Positions 10,581 through 19,835 of a stretch of 64,000 nucleotides of DNA are shown here, piece after piece (within the stretch, counting starts at the first letter, position 1; each line of letters starts with the position of its first letter). The position numbers and the translations under genes are program-made. The stretch covers positions 124,001 to 188,000 of the forward strand of contig JAJXYY010000018.1 in assembly GCA_021780315.1 (NCBI GenBank). The letters run 5' to 3'. The notes beneath the pieces are model-generated. The model made no database searches. It was not told the origin of the DNA and saw only the letters and a program-made list of their open reading frames with translations. The DNA is from Acidobacteriota bacterium. GTDB lineage: Bacteria > Acidobacteriota > Terriglobia > Terriglobales > Acidobacteriaceae.

Positions 10581-13362
10581 CCTCCACCTCGCTCAAGCTC
10601 TCGCCCTTCGTCTCGTCATCGTCCAGAGCCGCGCCATTCACCCGGCACAACCCCCGCTGTCCGCAAAACTCACACGTCTGCGGATACTGCTTCGGCCGTA
10701 CCCGCACATCGCCACCCGCAAACTCTTCCGCCAGACGGGTCAGCACCCGCCGCCAATCCTCCACCTGCAACTCCAGATTCTCCGGTGCATTGCGGCCAAT
10801 CTTGATCCCCACATCCTTGCTCACCGCCAGCCCGTGCAAGCCCCGATCTTTCCCCGCACGCACCTGTGCAAACGCCACCCCCGCCAGCTTCTCCGTCTCC
10901 GACAAAATCGCATACAGCGGCAGTTGCGGTGCATCCGGACGCTCCGACATCCACTCCGATGCCGCCGCATGTCCCGTCTTGTAGTCCAGAATCACATCCC
11001 CCAGCTCGGTTGAATCCACCCGGTCCACCCGCACCTTCAGCCGTAGCGGACCCAATCGCACATCCTCCAGCGTATGCTCGCGCAGCCGAACATCAAACTC
11101 CAGCCGCTCCAACTCCAAATCCAGCCACGGCTCCAACAGCCGATGCAGCCGCGCCCGCTGCATCTCCACATACGCCGCGTCCCACGCATTGACGCCACGC
11201 CCCCGCACATCCTGCAGCGCCCCGTCGATCGACCACGCCAGAACCTTCGTCCGTTCTGCCATGCTCATCGCCCTCAGCGCCGCCTGCGTCTCGACCTCGC
11301 TCCAGAAGATCTCCAGCGCCTTATGTACAACAATCCCGCGCTCCGACGGGTCCATCCCCAGCTCCGTCTCCCGCAGCTCCGAGGCCCACAGCCGTTGCTC
11401 CGCAAATGCGCGAAACCCGCACGCCGCCTGTAGCTCCAATATCTTCGCTCCCCCGCGGCTCACTGCGTCCGGAAGCTGCGGCAGCCCAGGCCACTCCTCC
11501 ATCTCGTCCACCGCCACCATGCCCCGCTCCGCCTCTGGCTCCACCAGCGATGCCGCGCTCTGCACCGTCAGTTGCAACCCCTCCACGGCCGCCGCCGAGC
11601 GTTGCCGCCCATTCACCGTCACCGCTGCATAGCTGAACACCACTCTGCCTTCCTCGGTCGCCGCGCTCGTCGCAATCCGCCGCGCCAGCCGCGCCTGCTC
11701 CTCTCGGTCTCGAACTCCATCCGTACCCGGAATCCCCAACTCCTCCTGAACCTGCCACGGCAGCAGGGAACTGCCCATACGCGCTGCCGTCCAGCTCAAA
11801 TCGCCCGCCCGCAAAAACCACACCGCATCCCACACGCCTCCCGCACCCTCCAGTGGTCCCATCACCTGCACCGGAGCCTCCCGAGACTGCGCAGCAAATA
11901 TCGTCTGCCTCACAATCCGTTCCACCCCGGTCAGCGCTTCGAGATACCCCACCCGCACGCCTTCAAAGTCCAGTGTCGCCAGCTCATCCAGCGCACTCTC
12001 CCACTTCTCCCGCGTTTGGAACTCCACACTGTCCTCCCCCTCGCCCGCACCCCAATCCGCCGCCTCCAGCACCGCCCGCATCGACTCAGCCCACTCCCCA
12101 TAGGGCCTCGTCTCCTCAACCGCTATCCGCTGAGAACGCACTCGCTCCACAGCCTGCAATATCTCCGCCAGGTCCACCAGTCCAGCCCGTTGTTTCGAAG
12201 CCTTCACCGCATCCGTCAGTCCTGCCACCGTCATCTCCGGACGCAGCATCTTCACCCGCCGTAGTCCATACGCATCGAACTCCGCCCGCACCCCCGGCTC
12301 GGCCGCATTCCCGGCAAAATAAGGCGACGCCAGCAGGCCACTAATCCGTTCCACCGTCAGCGGTCCCGTCATCCAGCGCAGCACATCCAGCGCCACCCGC
12401 ACCATCGCCGTCGCCTCCAGTGCCACCCCCACCGAAAACTCATACACCCCCGCACTCTCTGCCGCCGCTATATCCTCCAGCTCCGGCGTCAGCACCTCGC
12501 GAAACACCCGGTCGATCCCGGACTTCTCCCCCGCCAGCCCCGGCACCATCACCGCCACTCGCGCCCCCGCATGTTCCGCCAGATACGCCCTAATCCACCG
12601 CGCACACACCCGCAACTCCTCGCGCTCGTCCTCTGCCTCCACCAGCAGCATCTCCTCCGCCGCCATCCCAACCGACACCTCGTCCGCCCGTCCACCCTGC
12701 TTCCGCCACTCCTCCAGCAGCCCTCGCTGCGCCGGGGTCCACCCATCGAAACCCACCAGCGCCAACTCCTGCTGCTCCGGCCTTATCTTGCCCTCTGCCA
12801 CCTTGCCCTGTAGCACCGCCTCCAACTGTCCCTGCGTCAGGTATCCCTCCGCCCGGCAGCGCCGCTCGAAACCCATTGCCCACCGCTGAAACGCCCGCGC
12901 ATCCGTACTCCCCGTCAACTCGCGTAGCCGCATCGCGCCGCCATACGCGCACAGCCTCGCCCACGACTCCGCTGCCATTCCCGCCAGCGCATCCGTCCGA
13001 AAACTCCGCAGCTCCGCATCGCTCGCCAGCACCCGCTGCCAAACCTGTTGTTCCTGCGTCCGGTTCAGCAGCAACTGCGTCGCATCCCCCTGCATCACCA
13101 ACCCGTGCCACAGCCCCGCCGTCCACCCATCCCACGCCAGCACCTTCGGCGGCTCCCAACTCTCCAGCCCCAACGCCCGCTGCCTCCGGTCGAACCCCTG
13201 CCGCAGCGTCCGTGCTGCCCGCTGGTTCGCCGTAATCACCGTTGCCCCGCGTTCCAGCGCCTTTGCAACCTCTTCCGGCAGCATCCCCACTCCGTCCATA
13301 GCTTCGTTTATACGCCTGCACTCATCGGAAAAATCTTCACCTAAAACCGGCCCACCCTCCAT
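10573..13362 (-). CDS. PD-(D/E)XK nuclease family DNA repair protein, AddB-like partner of the AddA-like helicase
   Basis: C-terminal DVILDYKTGHAA nuclease motif and CEFCGQRGLC cysteines; overlaps the AddA-like gene by 8 nt on the same strand; N-terminus (ATVITANQRAARTLRQGFDRRQ) resembles the family recalled as TIGR03623. Confidence 0.75.
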   Translation of the reverse strand: MEGGPVLGEDFSDECRRINEAMDGVGMLPEEVAKALERGATVITANQRAARTLRQGFDRRQRALGLESWEPPKVLAWDGWTAGLWHGLVMQGDATQLLLNRTQEQQVWQRVLASDAELRSFRTDALAGMAAESWARLCAYGGAMRLRELTGSTDARAFQRWAMGFERRCRAEGYLTQGQLEAVLQGKVAEGKIRPEQQELALVGFDGWTPAQRGLLEEWRKQGGRADEVSVGMAAEEMLLVEAEDEREELRVCARWIRAYLAEHAGARVAVMVPGLAGEKSGIDRVFREVLTPELEDIAAAESAGVYEFSVGVALEATAMVRVALDVLRWMTGPLTVERISGLLASPYFAGNAAEPGVRAEFDAYGLRRVKMLRPEMTVAGLTDAVKASKQRAGLVDLAEILQAVERVRSQRIAVEETRPYGEWAESMRAVLEAADWGAGEGEDSVEFQTREKWESALDELATLDFEGVRVGYLEALTGVERIVRQTIFAAQSREAPVQVMGPLEGAGGVWDAVWFLRAGDLSWTAARMGSSLLPWQVQEELGIPGTDGVRDREEQARLARRIATSAATEEGRVVFSYAAVTVNGRQRSAAAVEGLQLTVQSAASLVEPEAERGMVAVDEMEEWPGLPQLPDAVSRGGAKILELQAACGFRAFAEQRLWASELRETELGMDPSERGIVVHKALEIFWSEVETQAALRAMSMAERTKVLAWSIDGALQDVRGRGVNAWDAAYVEMQRARLHRLLEPWLDLELERLEFDVRLREHTLEDVRLGPLRLKVRVDRVDSTELGDVILDYKTGHAAASEWMSERPDAPQLPLYAILSETEKLAGVAFAQVRAGKDRGLHGLAVSKDVGIKIGRNAPENLELQVEDWRRVLTRLAEEFAGGDVRVRPKQYPQTCEFCGQRGLCRVNGAALDDDETKGESLSEVEGG

Positions 13363-13392
13363 CCCGCCGGAGACTCGCCGTCTACTCAGTCA

Positions 13393-14559
13393 TCACTCCT
13401 GTGCCAGCCCCACCGCACCACTCCGCTGCGTCCTCTTTGCCGCCACCGCCAGCCCCAGCAGCACCACCGCAGCCCCCAGCGGCAACCCCAGTGCCACCTG
13501 CAGCGAACCCGCCCGCGTCGATACCACTCCCATCAGCCACGGCAGCGCCGCCGCGCCCAACCCCGACACCGCCAGCACTACCCCCGCCTGCCGTGCCGTA
13601 GGACGCTCCGCCATCAGCAGCGCAAACGTCGCCGGAAAAAACGGTGCCAGGCTCAGTCCCAGCAGCACCGCACACCCCGCAATCCCCACCGCCGTATGCG
13701 CCACCGCCAACCCCGCGGTAAACACCGCCGCCAGCACCAGCGATATCCGCTGCACCGCCTGCTCCCCCACCCGCAGCATCACCACCGAAGATCCCGCCCG
13801 CCCCACCGTCAGCGCCATCCACAACAGCAGCGTCGTGTACTCGCTCACCACCAGCGTCTTGTCCCCATACCGCAGCGCATACGTCGTCAGCCACCCACTC
13901 AGGCACGTCTCCAATCCGCCATACAGCACCAGCAGTGCCGCAAAATACACATACGCCCGCCACCCCAGCCCCTGACCCTCACCCGTCGCGACGGGTATCT
14001 CCGTCAACAACTCCACCTCCGCTCCACCCCCGCGCAACTCCACCAGCAGCCACCCGCCGCCCACCCCAAACATCCCCGCAAACCCCACCAGCACCGTCCG
14101 CAGCGCAAACACCGGCAGTAGCCACGCCGCCAGCAGTGCGGATAGCATCGCCCCCAGGCTGAACGCAAAGTTCAACGCCGCCAGCGCCGATCCCCGGTGC
14201 CGCGTAAACCGCCGTCCAGCCAGAATATTCGTCGCTGTAATCAACTGCCCCAGCCCGTACCCACCCACAAACAGCGCCACCAGCCCCCACCCCATCCCCG
14301 GTGCGTACGCAAACCCGCCAAACCCCACCACCCCCGCCGCCATCCCCATCACCAGGCTCCGCCGCAGATTCCGCTGCACCGTCACCCCACCCAGAAACGC
14401 CCCACAAAACTTCGCCGTCATCAGCAATCCGCTCTGCGCGTCCTGCATCTGCCACTGCCGCGCCAGCAACGGCAGTATCGGCCCCAGCAGCGCCGTCCCC
14501 AGACCCGCCAATCCCAGCCCATACACCATCAACCCCGTAGAAGGCCCACTCCGCTTCAC
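13393..14559 (-). CDS. MFS transporter (probable start GTG 14559; the ORF track extends too far upstream)
   Basis: 12-TM-type hydrophobic protein: MVYGLGLAGLGTALLGPILPLLARQWQMQDAQSGLLMTAKFCGAFLGG. Confidence 0.8.
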   Translation of the reverse strand: MKRSGPSTGLMVYGLGLAGLGTALLGPILPLLARQWQMQDAQSGLLMTAKFCGAFLGGVTVQRNLRRSLVMGMAAGVVGFGGFAYAPGMGWGLVALFVGGYGLGQLITATNILAGRRFTRHRGSALAALNFAFSLGAMLSALLAAWLLPVFALRTVLVGFAGMFGVGGGWLLVELRGGGAEVELLTEIPVATGEGQGLGWRAYVYFAALLVLYGGLETCLSGWLTTYALRYGDKTLVVSEYTTLLLWMALTVGRAGSSVVMLRVGEQAVQRISLVLAAVFTAGLAVAHTAVGIAGCAVLLGLSLAPFFPATFALLMAERPTARQAGVVLAVSGLGAAALPWLMGVVSTRAGSLQVALGLPLGAAVVLLGLAVAAKRTQRSGAVGLAQE

Positions 14560-14638
14560 CCTTCGCCTCCGCTCCGCCAACCCGCACCCCCACCAAACTT
14601 CCGCCAAACCATTATCATCATGGCAGGAGTTCCACATC

Positions 14639-15547
14639 GTGCCCCGCAAACTCTTATTTCTCCTCCCTGCCATCCTTCTCTCCATCGCCCTCCTGCCCAC
14701 AGGCTGCAAATCGACGCCCACCACCACCCCCGCTGCAAACCAGTATCCCCAGAAGACCTTCCCCGTCCGTGGCAAGGTCATCAGCACCGATGCCACCCAC
14801 GTCACCCTCCAGCACGATGCCGTCCCCGGTTTCATGGACGCCATGACCATGCCCTACAAGCTCAAGGACCCCAGCATCATCGGCGAACTCCACCCCGGCG
14901 ACCTCATCTCCGCCACCATCATCGTCCAGCAGGACGCCGCCGGCTTCCGCGATCCCGAACTCGATCACATCGTCGTCATCGGACAGGCCCGCCCCGACTA
15001 CAAACCCGCCGTCCAGTTCCACGTCCCCCAGCCCGGCGACGCCGTCCCCGACTTCCAACTCCTCAACCAGAGCGGCCGCACCATCCACCTCTCCCAGTTC
15101 AAAGGCAAAGCACTCCTCGTCACCTTCATCTACACCCGCTGCCCCATCGCCGACTTCTGCCCCCGCATGAGCCGCAACTTCGCCGAAGTCGACAAAGCCC
15201 TCGCCGCTGACCCCAAACTCTACGCCAACACCCACCTCCTCAGCATCAGCTTCGATCCCACCTACGACACCCCCAAGGTCCTCCGTAGCTACGGCGGTGC
15301 CTACACCGGCCAGTACACCCGCGAGACCTTCGCCCACTGGGACTTCGCCGCACCACCCCAGAAAGAACTCCCCGCCATCACCCAGTACTTCGACGTCGGC
15401 GTCACCCCCGGCGACAGCCAGACCCTCACCCACTCCCTCTCCACCATCCTCATCGGCAAAGACGGCAAAGTCGTCGCCTGGTTCCCCACCAACGACTGGA
15501 AGCCCGCCGACCTCGCCGCCCAGATGAAAGCCATCGCCAGCTCCTGA
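14639..15547 (+). CDS. SCO1/SenC-family lipoprotein with N-terminal CusF-like copper-binding domain
   Basis: Lipobox LLPTGCKS; FPVRGKVISTDATHVTLQHDAVPGFMDAMTMPYKL (CusF-like); LLVTFIYTRCPIADFCPRMSRNF thioredoxin-like Sco domain. Confidence 0.85.
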   Translation: MPRKLLFLLPAILLSIALLPTGCKSTPTTTPAANQYPQKTFPVRGKVISTDATHVTLQHDAVPGFMDAMTMPYKLKDPSIIGELHPGDLISATIIVQQDAAGFRDPELDHIVVIGQARPDYKPAVQFHVPQPGDAVPDFQLLNQSGRTIHLSQFKGKALLVTFIYTRCPIADFCPRMSRNFAEVDKALAADPKLYANTHLLSISFDPTYDTPKVLRSYGGAYTGQYTRETFAHWDFAAPPQKELPAITQYFDVGVTPGDSQTLTHSLSTILIGKDGKVVAWFPTNDWKPADLAAQMKAIASS

Positions 15548-15584
15548 CCTTTACCCAGCATCCCGATCCACCCAGCCAAACCCC

Positions 15585-16964
15585 ATGACCCTATCCCTAC
15601 AGCAACGCACCGCCCTCGGCCGCAGCCGCCGCAAACTCCTCCGCCGCACCGACCACGCTGGCTGGAACCCTCGCCACCGCACCGCCGACCCCCTCAAGCT
15701 CCTCCACGCCTCCATGCGCGGCCGCGTCCCCTCCCTAGTCGATCTCAAGTACCAGCGCATGGCCCTCTCCCCCTTCGGCTTCTTCCGCGGAGCCGTCCCC
15801 GTCATGGCCTCCGATCTCGCCCTCACCCCCAACACCGGTATCCTCAACCAGCTCTGCGGAGACGCCCACGTCAGCAACCTCGGTGCCTTCGCCGGTCTCG
15901 ATGGCCGCGTCGTCTTCGACATCAACGACTTCGACGAGACCATCCCCGGACCCTTCGAGTGGGACGTCAAGCGCATGGCCACCAGCATCCTTCTAGCCGG
16001 GCGTGAGGCCGGAGCCAAAAACGCCCACTGCGACGAGGCCGCCGCCACCTTCCTCGAAAGCTACCGCCTCACCATCCACAAGCTCGCCCGCATGTCGGTC
16101 CTCGACATCGCCCGCTACCAGGTCCACCGCCTCCAGCAGGCCTCCCCCATCGCCAACATCTTCACCCTGGCCCAGCGAGCCACCCCCCTCCACAACCTCC
16201 TCGCCCTCACCGAAGCTATCCCCGCTCCTCACTCCGAAAAATCCTCTTCCGCCAAACCCCACCCCGTCCTCGCCCCGCAGCAACGCTTCTTCAAATCCAA
16301 TCCTCCCGTCCTCACCCGCGTCACCGGCCCCACCGCCCGCCTCGTCCTCGATGCCCTCACCCCCTACATCCAGAGCCTCCTGCCCGAACGCCGCCACTTC
16401 TTCACCCAGTACCGCCCCATCGACGTCGCCTTCAAGGTCGTCGGCACCGGCTCCGTCGGCCTCCGCGACTACTGCGTCTACCTCCAGGGCAACGGCCCCC
16501 ACGACCCTCTCTTCCTCCAGATCAAAGAGGAGACCCACTCCGCCTACGCCCCCTACCTCGCCTCGTCCAGCCGCAAACTCCATCAGGGCCGCCGCGTCGT
16601 CGAAGGCGAACGCGCCATGCAGCTACAGTCCGACCCCTTCCTCGGATGGACCACCATCCAGGGCCGCGACTACCTCGTCCGCCAACTCAACGACCACAAA
16701 GCCTCCGTCAACCTCGCCAACCTCAAGTCCTCCGCCCTCTTCGAATACGCCATCGTCTGCGGAGAAATGCTCGCCCGCGGACATGCCCGTTCCGGAGACC
16801 CCGCCGTCCTCGCCGGATACCTCGGCAACTCACCCCGCTTCGACCAGGCCGTCGCCACCTTCGCCAATCAGTACGCCGACCAGACCGAGAAAGACTGGCA
16901 CCAGCTCCTCCGTTCCAGCCGTGTCAAAAAATCCCTCGCCAAAGCCGCACCAAAGCCCGCCTGA
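15585..16964 (+). CDS. DUF2252 family protein
   Basis: RMALSPFGFFRGAVPVMASDLA, QLCGDAHVSNLGAFAGLDGRVVFDINDFDETIPGPFEWDVKRMATSILLAGR are characteristic of DUF2252. Confidence 0.88.
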   Translation: MTLSLQQRTALGRSRRKLLRRTDHAGWNPRHRTADPLKLLHASMRGRVPSLVDLKYQRMALSPFGFFRGAVPVMASDLALTPNTGILNQLCGDAHVSNLGAFAGLDGRVVFDINDFDETIPGPFEWDVKRMATSILLAGREAGAKNAHCDEAAATFLESYRLTIHKLARMSVLDIARYQVHRLQQASPIANIFTLAQRATPLHNLLALTEAIPAPHSEKSSSAKPHPVLAPQQRFFKSNPPVLTRVTGPTARLVLDALTPYIQSLLPERRHFFTQYRPIDVAFKVVGTGSVGLRDYCVYLQGNGPHDPLFLQIKEETHSAYAPYLASSSRKLHQGRRVVEGERAMQLQSDPFLGWTTIQGRDYLVRQLNDHKASVNLANLKSSALFEYAIVCGEMLARGHARSGDPAVLAGYLGNSPRFDQAVATFANQYADQTEKDWHQLLRSSRVKKSLAKAAPKPA

Positions 16965-17029
16965 GCCGCCAGCCCCACCACCCAACCTGTTCTAATAAAC
17001 CTCAACAGCGCACCAGAAAGGCATCACCC

Positions 17030-17404
17030 ATGGCTAAACTCACCATCGTCTTCGGCTTCCTGCTGCTCCTCCTCAGCGCCTTCGCCTTCGCCACCCTCGG
17101 ACACCACCCCCACACCCTTATCCCCGCGCTCTTCGGCCTCCTCCTCATCGTCTTCGGCGCCCTCGCCAACACCCCCGACGCCAAACGCCGCATGCTCTTC
17201 ATGCACATCGCCGTCACCGTCGGACTCCTCGGCTTCCTCGGCACCATCCCCGGCATCATCGGCACCATCCGCATGGCCACCGGACACCTCGTCGCCCGTC
17301 CCGACGCCGCCAGAATCCAGACCATCATGGGCACCCTCTGCCTCATCTATGTCCTGCTCTGCGTCCGCTCCTTCATCGCCGCCCGCCGCGCCCGCCTCAT
17401 CTAA
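17030..17404 (+). CDS. Small hypothetical integral membrane protein (four predicted hydrophobic segments)
   Basis: MAKLTIVFGFLLLLLSAFAFATLGHHPHTLIPALFGLLLIVFGALANTPDAKRRMLFMHIAVTVG; internal ATG within ORF 16646-17404. Confidence 0.65.
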   Translation: MAKLTIVFGFLLLLLSAFAFATLGHHPHTLIPALFGLLLIVFGALANTPDAKRRMLFMHIAVTVGLLGFLGTIPGIIGTIRMATGHLVARPDAARIQTIMGTLCLIYVLLCVRSFIAARRARLI

Positions 17405-17486
17405 TCCCAATCCGGGCCGCTGAGCCCCCAGCAGCGGCCCTCCCATCGCCCAGTCCATCCTCGCCGGGGCGTACACTTGAGTTAAT

Positions 17487-19397
17487 ATGTCTGCTTCCTA
17501 TGGTCCATCCAGCTTTGGCGGCGGAATGAAGTCCGTCGACCGTCCCTCCCGTGGCACCGGCCGCGCCACCACCGCCGAGCTCACCGCCGCACGCCCCAAG
17601 CCCAAGCTCAAAAAAGTCATGCCCGAGGTCTGGAAGCTCGTCAAACCTCGCCGTCTCCTGCTGGGCGGCAGCTTCCTCCTCATGATCATCAACCGCGCCA
17701 GCGGTCTCGTCCTACCCGCCTCCACCAAGTACCTCATCGACAACGTCATGGGCAAGCACCAGCTCAACCTGCTCCCCATCATCGTCGGTGTCGTCGTCGC
17801 CGCCACCATCCTTCAGGGCGTCACCTCCTTCACCCTCACTCAGCTCCTCTCCAAGGAAGGCCAGCGCCTCATCGCAGAACTCCGCATGAAGGTCCAGGCC
17901 CACATCGGCCGCCTCCCCGTCGCCTTCTACGATGAAAACCGCACCGGAACCCTCGTCGCCCGCATCATGACCGACGTCGAAGGCGTCCGCAACCTCATCG
18001 GCACCGGCGTCATCGACTTCTTCGGCGGCGTCCTCACCGCCCTCTTCGCCTTCGGCTACCTCATCAAGCTCTCCGTCCAGATGACCCTCGTCACCTTCGT
18101 CATCCTCCTCCTCTTCGGCCTCATCCTCCAGCGAGCCTTCAAAACCATCCGCCCCATCTTCCGCGAACGCGCCAAAATCAACGCCGAAGTCACCGGCCGC
18201 CTCACCGAATCCCTCGGCGGCGTCCGCGTTGTCAAGGGCTACCACGCCGAAGAGAGCGAAGCCCGCACCTTCGCCACCGGAGCCAACCGCCTCCTCCAGA
18301 ACGTCATCTCCTCCCTCACCGCCCAGTCCCTCATGTCCCTCGCCTCCACCGCCGTCCTCGGCGTCGTCGGTGCGCTCGTCATGTTCCTCGGCGCCCACCA
18401 GGTCGTCCGCGGAACCCTCACCACCGGCGGATACGTCACCTATGTCATGTTCCTCGCCTTCATGATCGCCCCCATCGTCCAGCTCGTCTCCATCGGCACT
18501 CAGCTCACCGAGGCCGTCGCCGGACTCGATCGCACCACCGAAATCCTCTCCGAACAGGAAGAAGACTCCGAGCCGCACCGCACCCATGCCCTCGCCACCA
18601 TCCAAGGCGACGTCGCCTTCCACAACGTCACCTTCTCCTACGAGCCCGGCAAACCCGTCCTCCACGGCATCACCTTCAACTCCAAACCCGGCTCCGTCAC
18701 CGCCCTCGTCGGCTCCTCCGGCTCCGGCAAATCCACCATCATCTCCCTCATCTGCGGCTTCCACACCGCCACCGGCGGCCAGGTCCTCATCGACGGCATC
18801 GACCTCGCCACCATCCGCCTCTCCAGCTACCGCCAGCAACTCGGCGTCGTCCTCCAGGAGACCTTCCTCTTCGACGGCACCATCCGCGAAAACATCCTCT
18901 TCTCCCGCCCCCAGGCCACCGAAGCCCAGCTCATGGAAGCCTGCCGCATCGCCCGTGTAGATGAGTTCGCCGAGCGCTTCCCCGAGAAATACGACACAAT
19001 CGTAGGCGAACGCGGCGTCAAACTCTCCGGCGGCCAGCGCCAGCGCCTCTCCATCGCCCGCGCCATCCTCGCCGACCCCCGCATCCTCATCCTCGACGAA
19101 GCCACCAGCTCCCTCGACTCCGAGTCCGAAGCCCTCATCCAGTCTGGCCTCAACTTCCTCATGCAGGGACGCACCACCTTCGTCATCGCCCACCGCCTCT
19201 CCACCATCCGCCGCGCCGACCAGATCCTCGTCGTCGAACAAGGCCAGATCGTAGAACGAGGAACCCACCAAACCCTCTACGACCTCCACGGCCGCTACCG
19301 AGACCTATACGACCGCCAGCACGGCCTAGAAGCCAACCTCTTCCTCGCCCCCGGCGAAGGCGACAAAGTCGAAGATCCCATCCCCACCAAGGCCTGA
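17487..19397 (+). CDS. ABC exporter (TMD-NBD fusion, MsbA-like)
   Basis: GSSGSGKSTIISLICGFH Walker A; VKLSGGQRQRLSIARAILADPRILILDEATSSLDSESE; N-terminal six-TM exporter domain. Confidence 0.9.
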   Translation: MSASYGPSSFGGGMKSVDRPSRGTGRATTAELTAARPKPKLKKVMPEVWKLVKPRRLLLGGSFLLMIINRASGLVLPASTKYLIDNVMGKHQLNLLPIIVGVVVAATILQGVTSFTLTQLLSKEGQRLIAELRMKVQAHIGRLPVAFYDENRTGTLVARIMTDVEGVRNLIGTGVIDFFGGVLTALFAFGYLIKLSVQMTLVTFVILLLFGLILQRAFKTIRPIFRERAKINAEVTGRLTESLGGVRVVKGYHAEESEARTFATGANRLLQNVISSLTAQSLMSLASTAVLGVVGALVMFLGAHQVVRGTLTTGGYVTYVMFLAFMIAPIVQLVSIGTQLTEAVAGLDRTTEILSEQEEDSEPHRTHALATIQGDVAFHNVTFSYEPGKPVLHGITFNSKPGSVTALVGSSGSGKSTIISLICGFHTATGGQVLIDGIDLATIRLSSYRQQLGVVLQETFLFDGTIRENILFSRPQATEAQLMEACRIARVDEFAERFPEKYDTIVGERGVKLSGGQRQRLSIARAILADPRILILDEATSSLDSESEALIQSGLNFLMQGRTTFVIAHRLSTIRRADQILVVEQGQIVERGTHQTLYDLHGRYRDLYDRQHGLEANLFLAPGEGDKVEDPIPTKA

Positions 19398-19482
19398 TAT
19401 TGCGGAACCTCCGCCAAATAAGATTGGCTGCCCCGAGAATGCTCTGCTACTGCCGTTGCAGCGGTGATAGCCTGACCCCACG

Positions 19483-19794
19483 ATGAACCCGGTATTGCCA
19501 TTTTTAGTGCTCCTGTTGGCGGCATCCGATCCCACCCTGCCACCCGCAGGGCGACCCGTAATGACGGCCACAGGAAACGGCGTGCAAATCTACATTTGCC
19601 AGCAGCAGGGAACCTACGCCTGGATATTTCAAGCTCCTGAAGCGACACTCACGGCTCCTGAAACTGGAGAAACACTCGGCAGCCACGCTGCCGGGCCCAC
19701 CTGGACCTGGAAGGGTGGCAGCTCCATCACTGGCAAAGTTATCCAAAAGCAAGCCGCATCCGATTCACACAACATCCCGTGGCTGCTTTTATAG
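19483..19794 (+). pseudogene. 3'-truncated DUF3455-like protein fragment
   Basis: PPAGRPVMTATGNGVQIYICQQQGTYAWIFQAPEATLTAPETGETLGSHAAGPTWTWKGGSSITGKVIQKQAASDSHNIPWLLL* matches the N-terminal half of the DUF3455 family; the stop comes right after IPWLLL, where the family normally continues. Confidence 0.6.
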
Positions 19795-19835
19795 GCGCAG
19801 CACCCAGCTGTCGCCCACACCGCCCTCACCCCCGC

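Noticed and set aside
7957-10805. Long plus-strand ORFs (393, 345 and 514 aa) opposite the AddA-like gene
   Set aside because: S/P/R/H-rich antisense frames; the minus strand has intact helicase motifs.
17712-19289. 525-aa minus-strand ORF antisense to the ABC exporter
   Set aside because: Low-complexity G/D/E composition and complete overlap with a convincing ABC transporter.
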